Positions 35,366 through 45,378 of a DNA stretch of 64,000 nucleotides are shown here, piece after piece (positions within the stretch are counted from its first letter, which is position 1; the number at the start of each line of letters is the position of its first letter). Below the pieces are notes generated by a model. The model was not told the DNA's origin, did not search any database, and was given only the letters and a program-made list of their open reading frames with translations. Location: contig NZ_CP150886.1 of NCBI RefSeq assembly GCF_038050375.1, positions 4,691,318 through 4,755,317 of the forward strand. Reading direction: 5' to 3'. Both the position numbers and the translations under genes were made by a program. This DNA is from Okeanomitos corallinicola TIOX110 (lineage in GTDB: Bacteria; Cyanobacteriota; Cyanobacteriia; Cyanobacteriales; Nostocaceae).

Positions 35366-35730
35366 TATCCATCCCTTTGGTGTAGTTTCATATTATCAAA
35401 CAGAATACAGGAGTCAGGAGTCAGAATACAGATTGAATTGTGTATGATGGCAGATGTGGGGGTAGACTGAAAATACTCAGAAAATCATAAATGTGGTGTG
35501 GTGGTATTTCCCAAGACCCTGAGTGAAGTTAAAGTGCTGAATTCTTGATTTTCTAACTCCTGTATTTTCTACTCTAGGTTAGATATCCTCAAGATTAGCG
35601 AAAGATTAGCGATCGCCATTTAATTTTTAATTTTTTACCCTATCTCCAGAGTAGGATTATGGAAGATATATGTTATTTTCTATAGCAGGTTGGCTAATAT
35701 ATCTATCTGGCAGTTAAACACTGAAAACCC
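35366..35730. other. Intergenic region, divergent promoters
   Basis: A 365-base gap between the DUF3110 gene and the tamB-like gene. It holds AGGAGTC heptad remnants at about 35408-35425 and one HIP1-like GCGATCGC near 35610. No ORF, RNA gene or defined operator is visible. Confidence 0.4.
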
Positions 35731-38700
35731 ATGTCTAACTCTTCTAAACAAGATTCTCAAACCCCAACCACAAGCTCCCAGCGCTTACGGTTGATGCTCT
35801 TGAGTCGTGGTAGCATGGCTTTGGTTTCGCTGTTGCTGCTATTACTTGTTGGTAGTATTTGGTGGTTAAGAAATTTCATTAAAACAGAGTTAGCACCCCT
35901 AGCACAAGAAAATCTGACCAAAGCTCTCAACCGTCCCTTAAAATTGGGGGAAGTAACAGGATTTTCCCTCACAGGTGTAAAATTTGCTGCTTCATCTATT
36001 CCCGCAACACCTACGGATACAGACCGGGCAACTATAGAATCAATAGATGTTAGTTTTAATCCTTGGCAATTAGTTACTAATCGGCAAATAAAATTAGATG
36101 TTACTTTGATTAATCCAGAGGTTTATATTGAACAGGATAGTCAAGAACGCTGGATTACTACTATTTTAGAGCCACCGGGGAAACCAGGGATTATTAAAAC
36201 TGATTTAGATACACTCCGTTTTCGTAATGCCAAATTGGTATTAGTAGGAAATGAGAAAACAAATATCAATTTACCCAGTGACCAATCTCCAGTTCCCGTA
36301 GTATATTCAAACTTATATGGTAAAGCCCAACTGGTAGACAATAACCAAGCAGTTAAGTTTGATGTAACTGGTAAAGGAGACAGTGGTGGTAGTGTTTTCA
36401 TCGAAGGAAATTTGCAAGCTCAGGCTACTTTGGATGGGGATTTACAAGTAAAAGCCCAAGATTTATCAGCCGCCGATGTCAGTCGTTTAATTCCCTTACC
36501 TGCGTATTTACAAACTGGACAAATTAATAGTGATTTACAAGTTAAATTAATTCCAGACCAACCAACTTTATTAGATGGTAATGCGGTTTTAAAAGGGGTA
36601 AATTTACAAATACCTGAAGTACCTCAAAAATTGCTTAATACTCAGGGAAGCGTTAAGTTTGCCGGGTTATCTTTAGAGTTAGAAAATATAGTTAGTAATT
36701 ATGGTAAAATTCCTCTCACAGCTAAAGGCATAATTGATCGAGAAAAAGGCTTTGATTTAACTGCTAATGTTAATGCAGTGAGTGTAACTAATGCTCTAGA
36801 AACTCTCAAAGTTAAATCACCTTTACCTGTGAGTGGAGTAGTAAAAGCAGATTTAAAGATATCAGGAAATATTGACGAACCGATGCTTTCAGGTCAAGTT
36901 ACTAATATTAAACCTGCCAAAATTGATAAAGTTGATTTTGAGCAAGTTAGCAGTAGATTTACTCTGACTAGCCGTGATTCTTTGATTACCCTTAAAGATA
37001 TTCAAGGTAAAACTACATTAGGTGGGGAAGTTAAAGGTACAGGAAAAATCCAATTGGGGAAAGTACCACAAATGGATGTTAATTTAATTGCCCAAAATGT
37101 CCCAGGAGATGCGATCGCTAAACTCTATAATGATACGATTAATTCTACATTAAAAGTTGGTACTGTCACCGCTACAGCTAAACTTAGTGGTGCGGCTGAG
37201 AATGTACAAACTGTAGTCAGATGGCAAGCCCCAGAAGCCACATACCCAGCGAGTGGGGAAACAATTATCAACCCAGACCAGACAGTTGATTTTAGGAATG
37301 TAGCTATTAATGTCGCTGGTAATATCATCCGTGGTTATGGTAGTTATAATCGGCAAAATTGGCAAGCTGTAGCTGAAGCATCGGGAGTTAAAATAGAACC
37401 TTTTTTAAAACCAGAACAATTAGAAAATATCTCTTTAGGTAATGCTGCATTTAACGGTAAATTAGTTGTCTCAGGAACTTCTGAAAAATTCCAAGTCACT
37501 AATATTCGTTCTGAAGGGGCAGGTATTAATATTGGTGGTGGTAGAGTTAATATTGCACGTTTGCAATTAGAAGATAAAAACTTTGTCGCTGATTTAATTG
37601 CTAATAATGTCCGGTTAGGAAGAATATTAAAACAATCTTTACCAATTTTAAATAATCCCATTGCAGGGAAATTTACCATTGCTGGTAACACCGAAAATTT
37701 CGACCTCAAAACATTAGGTGCTGTGGGTGAAGGTAGCTTAACAGTTGGGAATGGAAAAATCACTGCTAAAAATATTCAAGTAGGTAATGGTAGTTATAAA
37801 GCTCAAGTTGCAGTTAACAATGTACCTGTACAGAAATTAGCAGATATTCCCCCACAATTAACAGGAATATTAGCAGGTGATTTTAATGTTGCTGGTGCTG
37901 TAGACTCTTTTCAACCAGAAAATATCCAAGCAACTGGTAATGCTAGATTGAATTTAGCTGGTGGAATAGTTACAGCCTCTAATATTCAAGTTGCTGATGG
38001 TAAATACCAAGCAGTAGTTAATAGTTCCGGTGTGCAATTAAATCGTTTAAACCAACAATTACAAGGTAAGTTTACCAGTCAATTACAAGTAGCGGGAATT
38101 TTAGGTTCGACAAAATTAGCTGATTTGCGTGCTACCGGTCAAGTGCAATTTAGTCGAGGTATTCCCGGAATTAATACTCCTTTAAATGCAGCATTAGCTT
38201 GGAATGGTCAACAATTAACTATTCCCCAAGCCAGAACACCAAATATTAACGCCAGTGGTTATATTGTCGCTAATGCACAACAACCAGGTATTCCCGAAAT
38301 CACTCAATTAAACCTGAATGTGCAAGCGCAAAATTATGACCTAAAACAATTACCATTTAATTTACCCAATGCTGTAAATGTAGCGGGAACAGCAGATTTT
38401 AAAGGACAAATAACCGGAAAACCGACATCTCCAAATGTGGTAGGTGCGTTGGCTTTAAAAGATTTACAAGTTCAGAAATTCGCCTTTGAACCATTATTAA
38501 CTGGTGAAGTTAATATAGTTTCAGGAAAGGGTTCAAATATAGATATTGCCGGGAAAAAAGATAGATTAGCTGCCACACTAAATGCTAATAATCAACCTAC
38601 TGCCTTTTTGGTACAGTGGCAACAAGCATTAGCTACAGGTGAAGCACAGGGAGATAATTGGAACGTTAAAGTTAATCAATTTCCATTACAGGTTTTAAAC

Positions 38701-41196
38701 TTTAACTTGCCTAGTAATCCAGTTTTGGGTAAAGGTGTATTAGCTGGGTTTTTAAGTGGAGACTTGCAATTTAATCAAAAGACATTAGATGCTAAAGGTA
38801 ATATTGCGATCGCTAAACCCCAATTAGGTAGAATTAAAGGTGATAACTTTGCCACTCAGTTTAGCTACAACAATAATACAGCCACCATCACAGATGGCAA
38901 ATTTACCAAAGATGAAAGTAGTTATATTTTAAATGCCGCTGTTAAACAAACTTCTCAAGGGCCCCAAATTCAAGCTAAAGTTAATCTCGACAAAGCCAAC
39001 ATCCAAGATTTATTAACAGTTGCTCAAATCTTTGAAATTCAAGATTTACAAAGAGGTTTAACACCACCAACCTACGGAACAGCAGCAGATTTAACAACCA
39101 ACCCGCGAGGTTTACCAGAACAAACTTTACTGAATCAAATCCAGCGGTTAGCAGAGATAGATGCACTACTATTAGCGGAAGAAGAAAAACGAGTAGAATT
39201 TCAACCCATACCAGATTTAAGAGATTTGAAAGGAATTTTAAATGGGGAAATTGCCTTAAATACGGCTACTAAAAATGGATTAGCAATCAACTTTAAATTA
39301 CGTGGACAAGATTTTACTTGGGGTAGAGAAGAAGAACCAAGTCGTTTTTATCGTGCTGATAAATTAATTGCTGAAGGTGGTTTTGAAAAAGGTATTTTAC
39401 GTTTACAACCTTTACGTATCGAAGCTAAAAATAGACTCATAGCTTTAACTGGTAATATTGGTGGTGAACAACAATCAGGAAAATTAATAGTTGAAAATTT
39501 CCCCATTCAACTATTAGATAGATTCGTGAAAATTCCTCTGGGAATTAGTGGAAATCTTAATATTAATGCTGGTTTAGCTGGTAGTATGGCTAATCCAAAA
39601 TCGAGAGGAAACCTAGAAATTACAGAAGGAACACTCAATCAAAAACCCATTCAGTTAGCTCTAGCAGGTTTTAGTTACTCCGATGGAAGATTACAGTTCG
39701 GTAGCGAATTTAAAGCCGCAGGAATTGAACCTCTAGCAATTAAAGGTGATATACCTTACAAATTACCTTTTGCATCTGTAGAACCAAGTAATAATCAAAT
39801 TCAATTAGATGCTAAAATTGAAAATGAAAATCTCAGAATATTAAATTTACTAACTGATCAAATAGCCTTTGAAAACGGTGAGGGAAATATAGATATTAAA
39901 GTTAGGGGAACAATCAAAAAACCACTGGTTGAAGGTGTCGCTACCCTGAACAATGCCACATTTGTAGCACAAGCATTACCTGGGAAACTTACAAACGTTT
40001 CTGGTAAAGCAACATTTGATTTGGATAAAGTCATATTAGAAAGTCTACAAGCACAGTTTAGTGATGGTAAGATCGAAGCTGCTGGAGAAATTCCCATCTT
40101 TAATAATCAACCAATACCAGAAGAAAAGCAATTAGCTGTTAGCTTGGAAAAACTAATCTTGAATTTAAAAGGATTATATCAAGGTGGTGCTAGTGGTAAT
40201 TTAGCAATTACTGGTTCTGTACTTAAACCGGGAATTGGTGGCAAAATTGAGTTATCAAATGGTCAAGTCTTACTAACAGAATCTAGCGCGTCAGCATTGT
40301 CTCAGAATAATCCTCAATCATCAATCTTAGCAGCGAATAAACAAAACAAAATCCCTGATGTTGATAGTGGTACTGTAAGATTAAATAATTTAATAATTAA
40401 GCTAGGAAAGAACGTACAAATAGCTAGTCCACCTGTGTTTAATTTCCTCGCATCCGGTGAGTTAGATGTGACTGGGTCTTTAAATGATCCCATACCAGCA
40501 GGAACAATTAGACTAGATAAAGGTGGAGTGAATTTATTTACCACTCAATTTAAACTAGCGCGTAGCTATAAACATACGGCAATTTTTAGACGTTCTCAAC
40601 CCCGTGATCCTGAATTAGATGTTAAACTTATTGCTAAGGTGTTAGATGGTACTCAAACTACTGATTTAAACAGACAACTTTCTACAGGTTTATCTGCACT
40701 AGAAACAGTGCGAGTGGAAGCAATAGTGAAAGGTTCTGCACGTCAACTAGATAAGAATTTAGAATTAAGAACTAGTCCTTCCCGTTCACAAACAGAAATT
40801 GTCACTCTATTGGGTGGAGGTTTTATAGATACTCAAGGAAGAGGTGACAGTACATTGGGTTTAATTAATATTGCAGGTTCAGCGGTATTTAATAATTTCC
40901 AAGGTGCATTTAACCAAATTGGTGATGCTTTTGGTTTAAGTGAATTACGGATATTTCCAACTATTCTGTCTGATAACCCGGAAGCTGGTAAAAGCAATTC
41001 TACTTTAGAATTAGCATTAGAAGCAGGAATAGATATTTCTAACATATTTTCTCTTTCTACGATTAAGATTTTAACTGCTAGTGATCCCTTTCAATGGGGT
41101 ATTAATTACAGAATTAATGATGAGTTTCGGATTCGTGCTTCGACTAATTTAACGGATGATAGTCGGACTGTGATTGAGTATGAGCGACGGTTTTAA
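35731..41196 (+). CDS. TamB-like translocation and assembly module protein (DUF490)
   Basis: A very large (1821 aa) envelope protein related to TamB/DUF490, which spans the periplasm and helps move outer-membrane proteins or lipids. A single membrane anchor lies at about residues 26-47 (LLLLLLVGSIWWLRNFI). The body consists of long repetitive beta-rich segments with recurring blocks such as NIQVGNGSYKAQV and NIQVADGKYQAVV. The C-terminal 350 residues carry the conserved domain (TIRLDKGGVNLF, ELRTSPSRSQTEIVTLLGGG), and the protein ends in YERRF with a terminal Phe. These proteins work with Omp85-family partners, none of which is encoded here. The length is normal for cyanobacterial members. 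Confidence 0.88.
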   Translation: MSNSSKQDSQTPTTSSQRLRLMLLSRGSMALVSLLLLLLVGSIWWLRNFIKTELAPLAQENLTKALNRPLKLGEVTGFSLTGVKFAASSIPATPTDTDRATIESIDVSFNPWQLVTNRQIKLDVTLINPEVYIEQDSQERWITTILEPPGKPGIIKTDLDTLRFRNAKLVLVGNEKTNINLPSDQSPVPVVYSNLYGKAQLVDNNQAVKFDVTGKGDSGGSVFIEGNLQAQATLDGDLQVKAQDLSAADVSRLIPLPAYLQTGQINSDLQVKLIPDQPTLLDGNAVLKGVNLQIPEVPQKLLNTQGSVKFAGLSLELENIVSNYGKIPLTAKGIIDREKGFDLTANVNAVSVTNALETLKVKSPLPVSGVVKADLKISGNIDEPMLSGQVTNIKPAKIDKVDFEQVSSRFTLTSRDSLITLKDIQGKTTLGGEVKGTGKIQLGKVPQMDVNLIAQNVPGDAIAKLYNDTINSTLKVGTVTATAKLSGAAENVQTVVRWQAPEATYPASGETIINPDQTVDFRNVAINVAGNIIRGYGSYNRQNWQAVAEASGVKIEPFLKPEQLENISLGNAAFNGKLVVSGTSEKFQVTNIRSEGAGINIGGGRVNIARLQLEDKNFVADLIANNVRLGRILKQSLPILNNPIAGKFTIAGNTENFDLKTLGAVGEGSLTVGNGKITAKNIQVGNGSYKAQVAVNNVPVQKLADIPPQLTGILAGDFNVAGAVDSFQPENIQATGNARLNLAGGIVTASNIQVADGKYQAVVNSSGVQLNRLNQQLQGKFTSQLQVAGILGSTKLADLRATGQVQFSRGIPGINTPLNAALAWNGQQLTIPQARTPNINASGYIVANAQQPGIPEITQLNLNVQAQNYDLKQLPFNLPNAVNVAGTADFKGQITGKPTSPNVVGALALKDLQVQKFAFEPLLTGEVNIVSGKGSNIDIAGKKDRLAATLNANNQPTAFLVQWQQALATGEAQGDNWNVKVNQFPLQVLNFNLPSNPVLGKGVLAGFLSGDLQFNQKTLDAKGNIAIAKPQLGRIKGDNFATQFSYNNNTATITDGKFTKDESSYILNAAVKQTSQGPQIQAKVNLDKANIQDLLTVAQIFEIQDLQRGLTPPTYGTAADLTTNPRGLPEQTLLNQIQRLAEIDALLLAEEEKRVEFQPIPDLRDLKGILNGEIALNTATKNGLAINFKLRGQDFTWGREEEPSRFYRADKLIAEGGFEKGILRLQPLRIEAKNRLIALTGNIGGEQQSGKLIVENFPIQLLDRFVKIPLGISGNLNINAGLAGSMANPKSRGNLEITEGTLNQKPIQLALAGFSYSDGRLQFGSEFKAAGIEPLAIKGDIPYKLPFASVEPSNNQIQLDAKIENENLRILNLLTDQIAFENGEGNIDIKVRGTIKKPLVEGVATLNNATFVAQALPGKLTNVSGKATFDLDKVILESLQAQFSDGKIEAAGEIPIFNNQPIPEEKQLAVSLEKLILNLKGLYQGGASGNLAITGSVLKPGIGGKIELSNGQVLLTESSASALSQNNPQSSILAANKQNKIPDVDSGTVRLNNLIIKLGKNVQIASPPVFNFLASGELDVTGSLNDPIPAGTIRLDKGGVNLFTTQFKLARSYKHTAIFRRSQPRDPELDVKLIAKVLDGTQTTDLNRQLSTGLSALETVRVEAIVKGSARQLDKNLELRTSPSRSQTEIVTLLGGGFIDTQGRGDSTLGLINIAGSAVFNNFQGAFNQIGDAFGLSELRIFPTILSDNPEAGKSNSTLELALEAGIDISNIFSLSTIKILTASDPFQWGINYRINDEFRIRASTNLTDDSRTVIEYERRF

Positions 41197-41211
41197 GTGT
41201 TTTAAAGAAGC

Positions 41212-41410
41212 GGCAATTTACAGGTTTTGCAGAACAATCTAGTCAATATTAAAAAATTTGATGCTTTTCATCTGGATTGTGCTGAAAATAACGCTGATAT
41301 TTTCCTACCACTGATAGCTGTCTATTGTCAAAATCATTAAGCTATAAGGATTATATAAATATAATAGTTGCTAATCCAATGATCTGGTTAACAGAAGCTA
41401 CCAATAATAT
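41212..41410 (+). pseudogene. Remnant of a PIN-domain toxin (3' part, frameshifted)
   Basis: Frame from 41212 reads NLVNIKKFDAFHLDCAENN and ADIFL, matching the core of cyanobacterial PIN toxins (usual form KKFDALHLACAE..ADIFLTTDD). One base appears to be missing at about 41305. Shifting frame there continues as TTDSCLLSKSLSYKDYIN and VANPMIWLTEA, the usual PIN C-terminus. The N-terminal half with the first catalytic Asp is gone, because tamB ends just upstream. It is therefore a dead fragment. The short frame at 41325-41513 is part of this remnant plus antisense of the next gene. Confidence 0.65.
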
Positions 41411-41467
41411 TGTACAAGGAGTTTACAAGAAGGAGAAAATACCTCCAGAACTTCACCAATTGAGATT

Positions 41468-43882
41468 TTATTTTTTAGGTGGAGTAAAACCAAACTTTGT
41501 AAACATCCAATGATACCATTCTTGATGAGTGGTAACAAAATTTAAAGCTGATTCTAAATCTATATCTAAATCTTTGTTATAAATACTGATAATTAAATCA
41601 TAAATCAAATCAAAGAGAATTCTATCTTTTTTATTGAATAGAACAAAATTACCATTAGCACTATTTTCTAGTTGCTGTATTCTTTCTTTACCGACTTTAC
41701 CAGTAACATCTGGTTGACGTTCATCTCTAATTAAATCAAATTTACTTTGAGAATTATTAATTACCAATTCATTAAAATTAGTAATACGACTCGTAAAGGG
41801 ATTACCACTAATTTCTAAAAAAGCAATTACATGATATTGATTTCCTTTTTCTATAACAATATGTTCTGGTAATACCCTTTTTCCTAAACGATACTGTGTT
41901 AATTTAAATGACTGGATATGAGTTAAAGCTTCAGCAATATTCCTCAATTTACCAACATCATCACCATCACTAATAATAGATGGATTATCATATTTTTGTT
42001 CCAATTCAGTTTTATGTTCAATTAGATATTCAATTACAGGATTTACGGGAATTGGAGTTTCACCAGATAAATAACTTGCTAATTTATCCTGTAAGTTGCT
42101 TAAATCAACAGAATTAGGTGCTTTTATAGCTTGAATCAATTGACTTAAAACTTCTATTGATATCTGTTGCTGTTGCTGTAAAAATTTTAGTTGTTGTTCT
42201 ATTTTTTCATCATTATCTAATTCACGAATTGGTTTTCTTTCGTCTGGTAAGGGAATGTTATTAACTCTATAATCATAGTATTTAGCCGCACGATTTAAAG
42301 CAGCACGAATCGGTTTTTTCGCTAGAATATCATCTAAATCTTCAGGTGAAAATAGTTGTTCTAAGGTAATATCTACAGCTTGCATTTTTACCTTGAGAAT
42401 AGATTTAACTTCTGCTTCTGTTGGTTGACGTAAAGAAACTTGATATTGAGATACTCTGCCAATAATAGATTGATCAAATATTGTTTGAAATTTTTCCCAC
42501 CTATCAGGAAATAAATTCAAAATGATTAAACTATTAGGAACATGAGTGAAAATTTCTTTAATAGCTTCCCCAAAATTTAATAATATTTCTTGATTATGAG
42601 CAAGTCCTAAACCTTCTAATTGATCAAAAATAATAATTAAAGGTTCATCGAGAGTAGATAATCTACCCAAAACTGAAATAGCTTCTAAAGAGAATGCTTC
42701 TTTACTTATTTCCTCTCCCCAATTGGGTAAACCAACAGTTTCTGCTTCTTCATCAGTTAAAACATTTCCTGCTAACCAACGAGTGGTTATATTTCTATAT
42801 TTATAATCTGTATAGCTGCAATATTTAACCATTCCTTTGATGATAGATAAAGCAAAACTACCCGCAGCATAATTACTCATCCACCATTCATTAATAGTTT
42901 TTTCTATGTATTGCCAATATTCCCGTTTACGTTGAGTATTTTCTTTACCTAAAGCATTAATACTATTATCTTCTAAATCAGATAATGCTTTTAATATCTC
43001 TATGTTTTTTTGTTTAACGTCTCTATTATTAAGGCTAACTATTTTCCGAAAAGTGTTAATAATTAAAGAATCTAATTGAGGTAAATTACCTGCTTTTTCA
43101 ACTAGAGATTCTAAAATTCTACTATAGATATGATAAAGTACGGATTGAGCATCATTAGGTTGACGAATAAACAGTAATCTATTACTTGATAATCTTTCAT
43201 TAGCAAGTCTCATCATTAAATGAGTTTTTCCACTACCGGGTTCTCCAATGACAACTACCCCTTTACTTTGATGATTAGGATCTAATTTGATGTTATTTAA
43301 AGCAGTTTGTAAAATCTGAAATTCTCGATGATAGGTATCAGCATAATCTGGATGATGTTGAAAAGGTGTATCAACTCGACTGCTACTAAATGGATTAGGT
43401 TGTTTTTTGAGATGTTCTATCATAATTTTTCTATAAAGATGATATGTAAATGTGGCATCATAACTAGCGGTATGTGCCATATTAGGAAGGAAATATTGAT
43501 TATTAGCTCGAAGATTAAAATATTTACTCAAATATTCTAAAGAATAACTTTCTAAATTTGGGAAACAGTCTTTAGTTAAAATCCAAGTACAATCAAATTG
43601 TAATTTTTGTTTTAAATCTTGCCAAGGTAAACCAACTTGTCGAAAACTACGTTTGAGAATATCAATATCATGTTCTGCATAGTGACAGATGATTTTTTTA
43701 TCTTGAACAATAGTCAGAAATTCTGTTAATAAAGTTTTAAGACTTTTGACATTTAAAACATTTTGAAAACCATGAATTTTAGTATCACAAAAACCCTCAT
43801 AAATCACGACACCTTGACTATCAACAATAGCTAATTCAGTTAGATTTGGCTTACCCTCAGTATCTAAAATAACGAAGTCCAT
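41468..43882 (-). CDS. DEDDh 3'-5' exonuclease fused to a P-loop ATPase
   Basis: An 804-residue fusion. Residues 1-160 are a DEDDh exonuclease with all four acidic residues and the His: D7/E9 (ILDTEG), D72 or D74 (AEHDIDIL) and H137...D142 (HTASYD). Residues 185-560 are a STAND/ORC-like ATPase with Walker A GEPGSGKT (213-220) and Walker B LIIIFDQLEGL (D420, E423). The C-terminal 240 residues are alpha/beta and contain ILFDLIYDLIISI; I do not recognise them. No membrane segments. Nuclease-ATPase fusions of this kind often belong to defence systems, and the neighbours include toxin remnants. That role is inference; a DNA-repair function is the main alternative. Confidence 0.7.
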   Translation of the reverse strand: MDFVILDTEGKPNLTELAIVDSQGVVIYEGFCDTKIHGFQNVLNVKSLKTLLTEFLTIVQDKKIICHYAEHDIDILKRSFRQVGLPWQDLKQKLQFDCTWILTKDCFPNLESYSLEYLSKYFNLRANNQYFLPNMAHTASYDATFTYHLYRKIMIEHLKKQPNPFSSSRVDTPFQHHPDYADTYHREFQILQTALNNIKLDPNHQSKGVVVIGEPGSGKTHLMMRLANERLSSNRLLFIRQPNDAQSVLYHIYSRILESLVEKAGNLPQLDSLIINTFRKIVSLNNRDVKQKNIEILKALSDLEDNSINALGKENTQRKREYWQYIEKTINEWWMSNYAAGSFALSIIKGMVKYCSYTDYKYRNITTRWLAGNVLTDEEAETVGLPNWGEEISKEAFSLEAISVLGRLSTLDEPLIIIFDQLEGLGLAHNQEILLNFGEAIKEIFTHVPNSLIILNLFPDRWEKFQTIFDQSIIGRVSQYQVSLRQPTEAEVKSILKVKMQAVDITLEQLFSPEDLDDILAKKPIRAALNRAAKYYDYRVNNIPLPDERKPIRELDNDEKIEQQLKFLQQQQQISIEVLSQLIQAIKAPNSVDLSNLQDKLASYLSGETPIPVNPVIEYLIEHKTELEQKYDNPSIISDGDDVGKLRNIAEALTHIQSFKLTQYRLGKRVLPEHIVIEKGNQYHVIAFLEISGNPFTSRITNFNELVINNSQSKFDLIRDERQPDVTGKVGKERIQQLENSANGNFVLFNKKDRILFDLIYDLIISIYNKDLDIDLESALNFVTTHQEWYHWMFTKFGFTPPKK

Positions 43883-43960
43883 ATTATGAGTTTGTTTATA
43901 AGTAAATTATCGTAATACTTGTGACAATTATATCACAAACTATAAAAACTGAGTCATTAA

Positions 43961-45337
43961 TTATATAGGCAGAAAAATCTGAAAACTTGTATTTCCTGGT
44001 TTAGATTTAAGTTTTATTTCTCCCCGATGCTTCTTAACCACAATATCATTAATAATATCCAAACCCAACCCACTACCTTTCCCAACTCCTTTAGTAGTAA
44101 AAAACGGTTCAAAAATGCGACTTTGAATTTCTGGGGGTATTCCCGGTCCATTATCAGCAATTTCTACAATTACATATTTGTTATTTCGGGAAGTACGAAT
44201 AAAAATATTTCCTTTTCCTTCCAAAGCATCTACAGCATTATCAATTAAATTTGTCCACACTTGATTTAATTCACTACCAGATGTTTGAATAACAGGTAAA
44301 TTCTGTCCATATTCCCTAATGACTTTTATCCCATCTTTTAACTTATGACGTAACATAGTTAGGGTATTTTCTATTCCTTCATGAATGTCAACTTGATGTA
44401 ATTGTGCTTGATTTGTGTGAGCATAAGATTTAACAGATTTAACTAATTCAGAAATGCGATCACTGCTTTGTTTAACTTCTTTAATTAATCCCATAGTTGT
44501 TAAATTAGCAGCTAACCAAGCAACAACAATACCTAAAGTATTATCAGGAATTTGAGCAGATAAATTATCTAATTGTTGACTATCTAAACCAGCATCAACT
44601 AAAGTAGAAACCATCTCCCCATCTGGATCAACTTCATGTTCTTCTAACCATTCTGTAATTTCATCTTCTCGATGATTCTGTGCTAAAATATCAAACTGTT
44701 TGGTATTTTTGATTGTTTGTAATTGAGTAATAAAATCACTTAAAAAATCCAATTGTTGAGAATTTAAACCAGATTGATGCAGTTGTAAACTCAGATTTTG
44801 TGAAATTTGAAACCGAGTTAATAACTCATCAGCTACCCTTGCAGCAGCAGCAGCGGGATTTTTTAACTCATGGGCAATTCCTGCGGATAATTTACCCAAA
44901 GATGCTAATTGTTCCTGTTGTTGTAATTGTTGTTCAACTATTTTTGTTCTAGCTGCTAAAGTAGAAATAAAAATATCAGCTAAAAAGGGAAATTTAGCAA
45001 TAACCTGTTTAAAAGTTTCCTGTTCTAATTTTAAAATTCTACTAGCTACCGTTGCATAACCACTAGCAATAGAATCAGCATCTGTGAGTATTGAAAGTTC
45101 ACCAATAAACTCACCTTTTTGGTGTGTAGCTAGAGTTTGTTCTTGTCCACTAATTTTTTTAGTAACAATAATTTCCCCATCTAAAACAACATGAAAATCA
45201 TAACTGCGGTCACCTTCCCTAAATAAACATTCACCTATTTCTAAATCAATCTCTGTTCCATATTCTTTCAAATGTTGTAAAACCTCATCAGATAACCGAG
45301 GAAAAAGAGTAGAGGTATTATTCGTTTCTTGCATCAT
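43961..45337 (-). CDS. Histidine kinase with N-terminal cyclic-nucleotide-binding domain (copy 2)
   Basis: A soluble sensor kinase of 458 residues. Residues 10-130 form a cNMP-binding-like domain (GEFIGELSILTD is the phosphate-binding-cassette region). A dimerisation/phospho-acceptor helix has the H-box SAGIAHELKNPAAAA. A HATPase_c domain follows with N-box NQVWTNLIDNAVDALEG, DNGPGIPPEI and GKGSGLGLDI. It has no membrane helices. It lies 41 bases downstream of a close paralogue and ends 78 bases before the DEDDh-ATPase gene. Related kinases occur next to fused receiver/thioredoxin-reductase genes, as here at 47696. The cassette lacks the usual Arg-Ala pair, so cAMP binding is uncertain. Confidence 0.85.
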   Translation of the reverse strand: MMQETNNTSTLFPRLSDEVLQHLKEYGTEIDLEIGECLFREGDRSYDFHVVLDGEIIVTKKISGQEQTLATHQKGEFIGELSILTDADSIASGYATVASRILKLEQETFKQVIAKFPFLADIFISTLAARTKIVEQQLQQQEQLASLGKLSAGIAHELKNPAAAAARVADELLTRFQISQNLSLQLHQSGLNSQQLDFLSDFITQLQTIKNTKQFDILAQNHREDEITEWLEEHEVDPDGEMVSTLVDAGLDSQQLDNLSAQIPDNTLGIVVAWLAANLTTMGLIKEVKQSSDRISELVKSVKSYAHTNQAQLHQVDIHEGIENTLTMLRHKLKDGIKVIREYGQNLPVIQTSGSELNQVWTNLIDNAVDALEGKGNIFIRTSRNNKYVIVEIADNGPGIPPEIQSRIFEPFFTTKGVGKGSGLGLDIINDIVVKKHRGEIKLKSKPGNTSFQIFLPI

Positions 45338-45378
45338 AATATAATTTGGTAGTGGGTAATAGATAAAATTACTATTAA

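Noticed and set aside
41325-41513. 62-codon ORF on the plus strand
   Set aside because: Its N-terminal part is the shifted end of the PIN remnant and its C-terminal part is antisense to the DEDDh-ATPase gene. It starts with TTG and is not a gene on its own.
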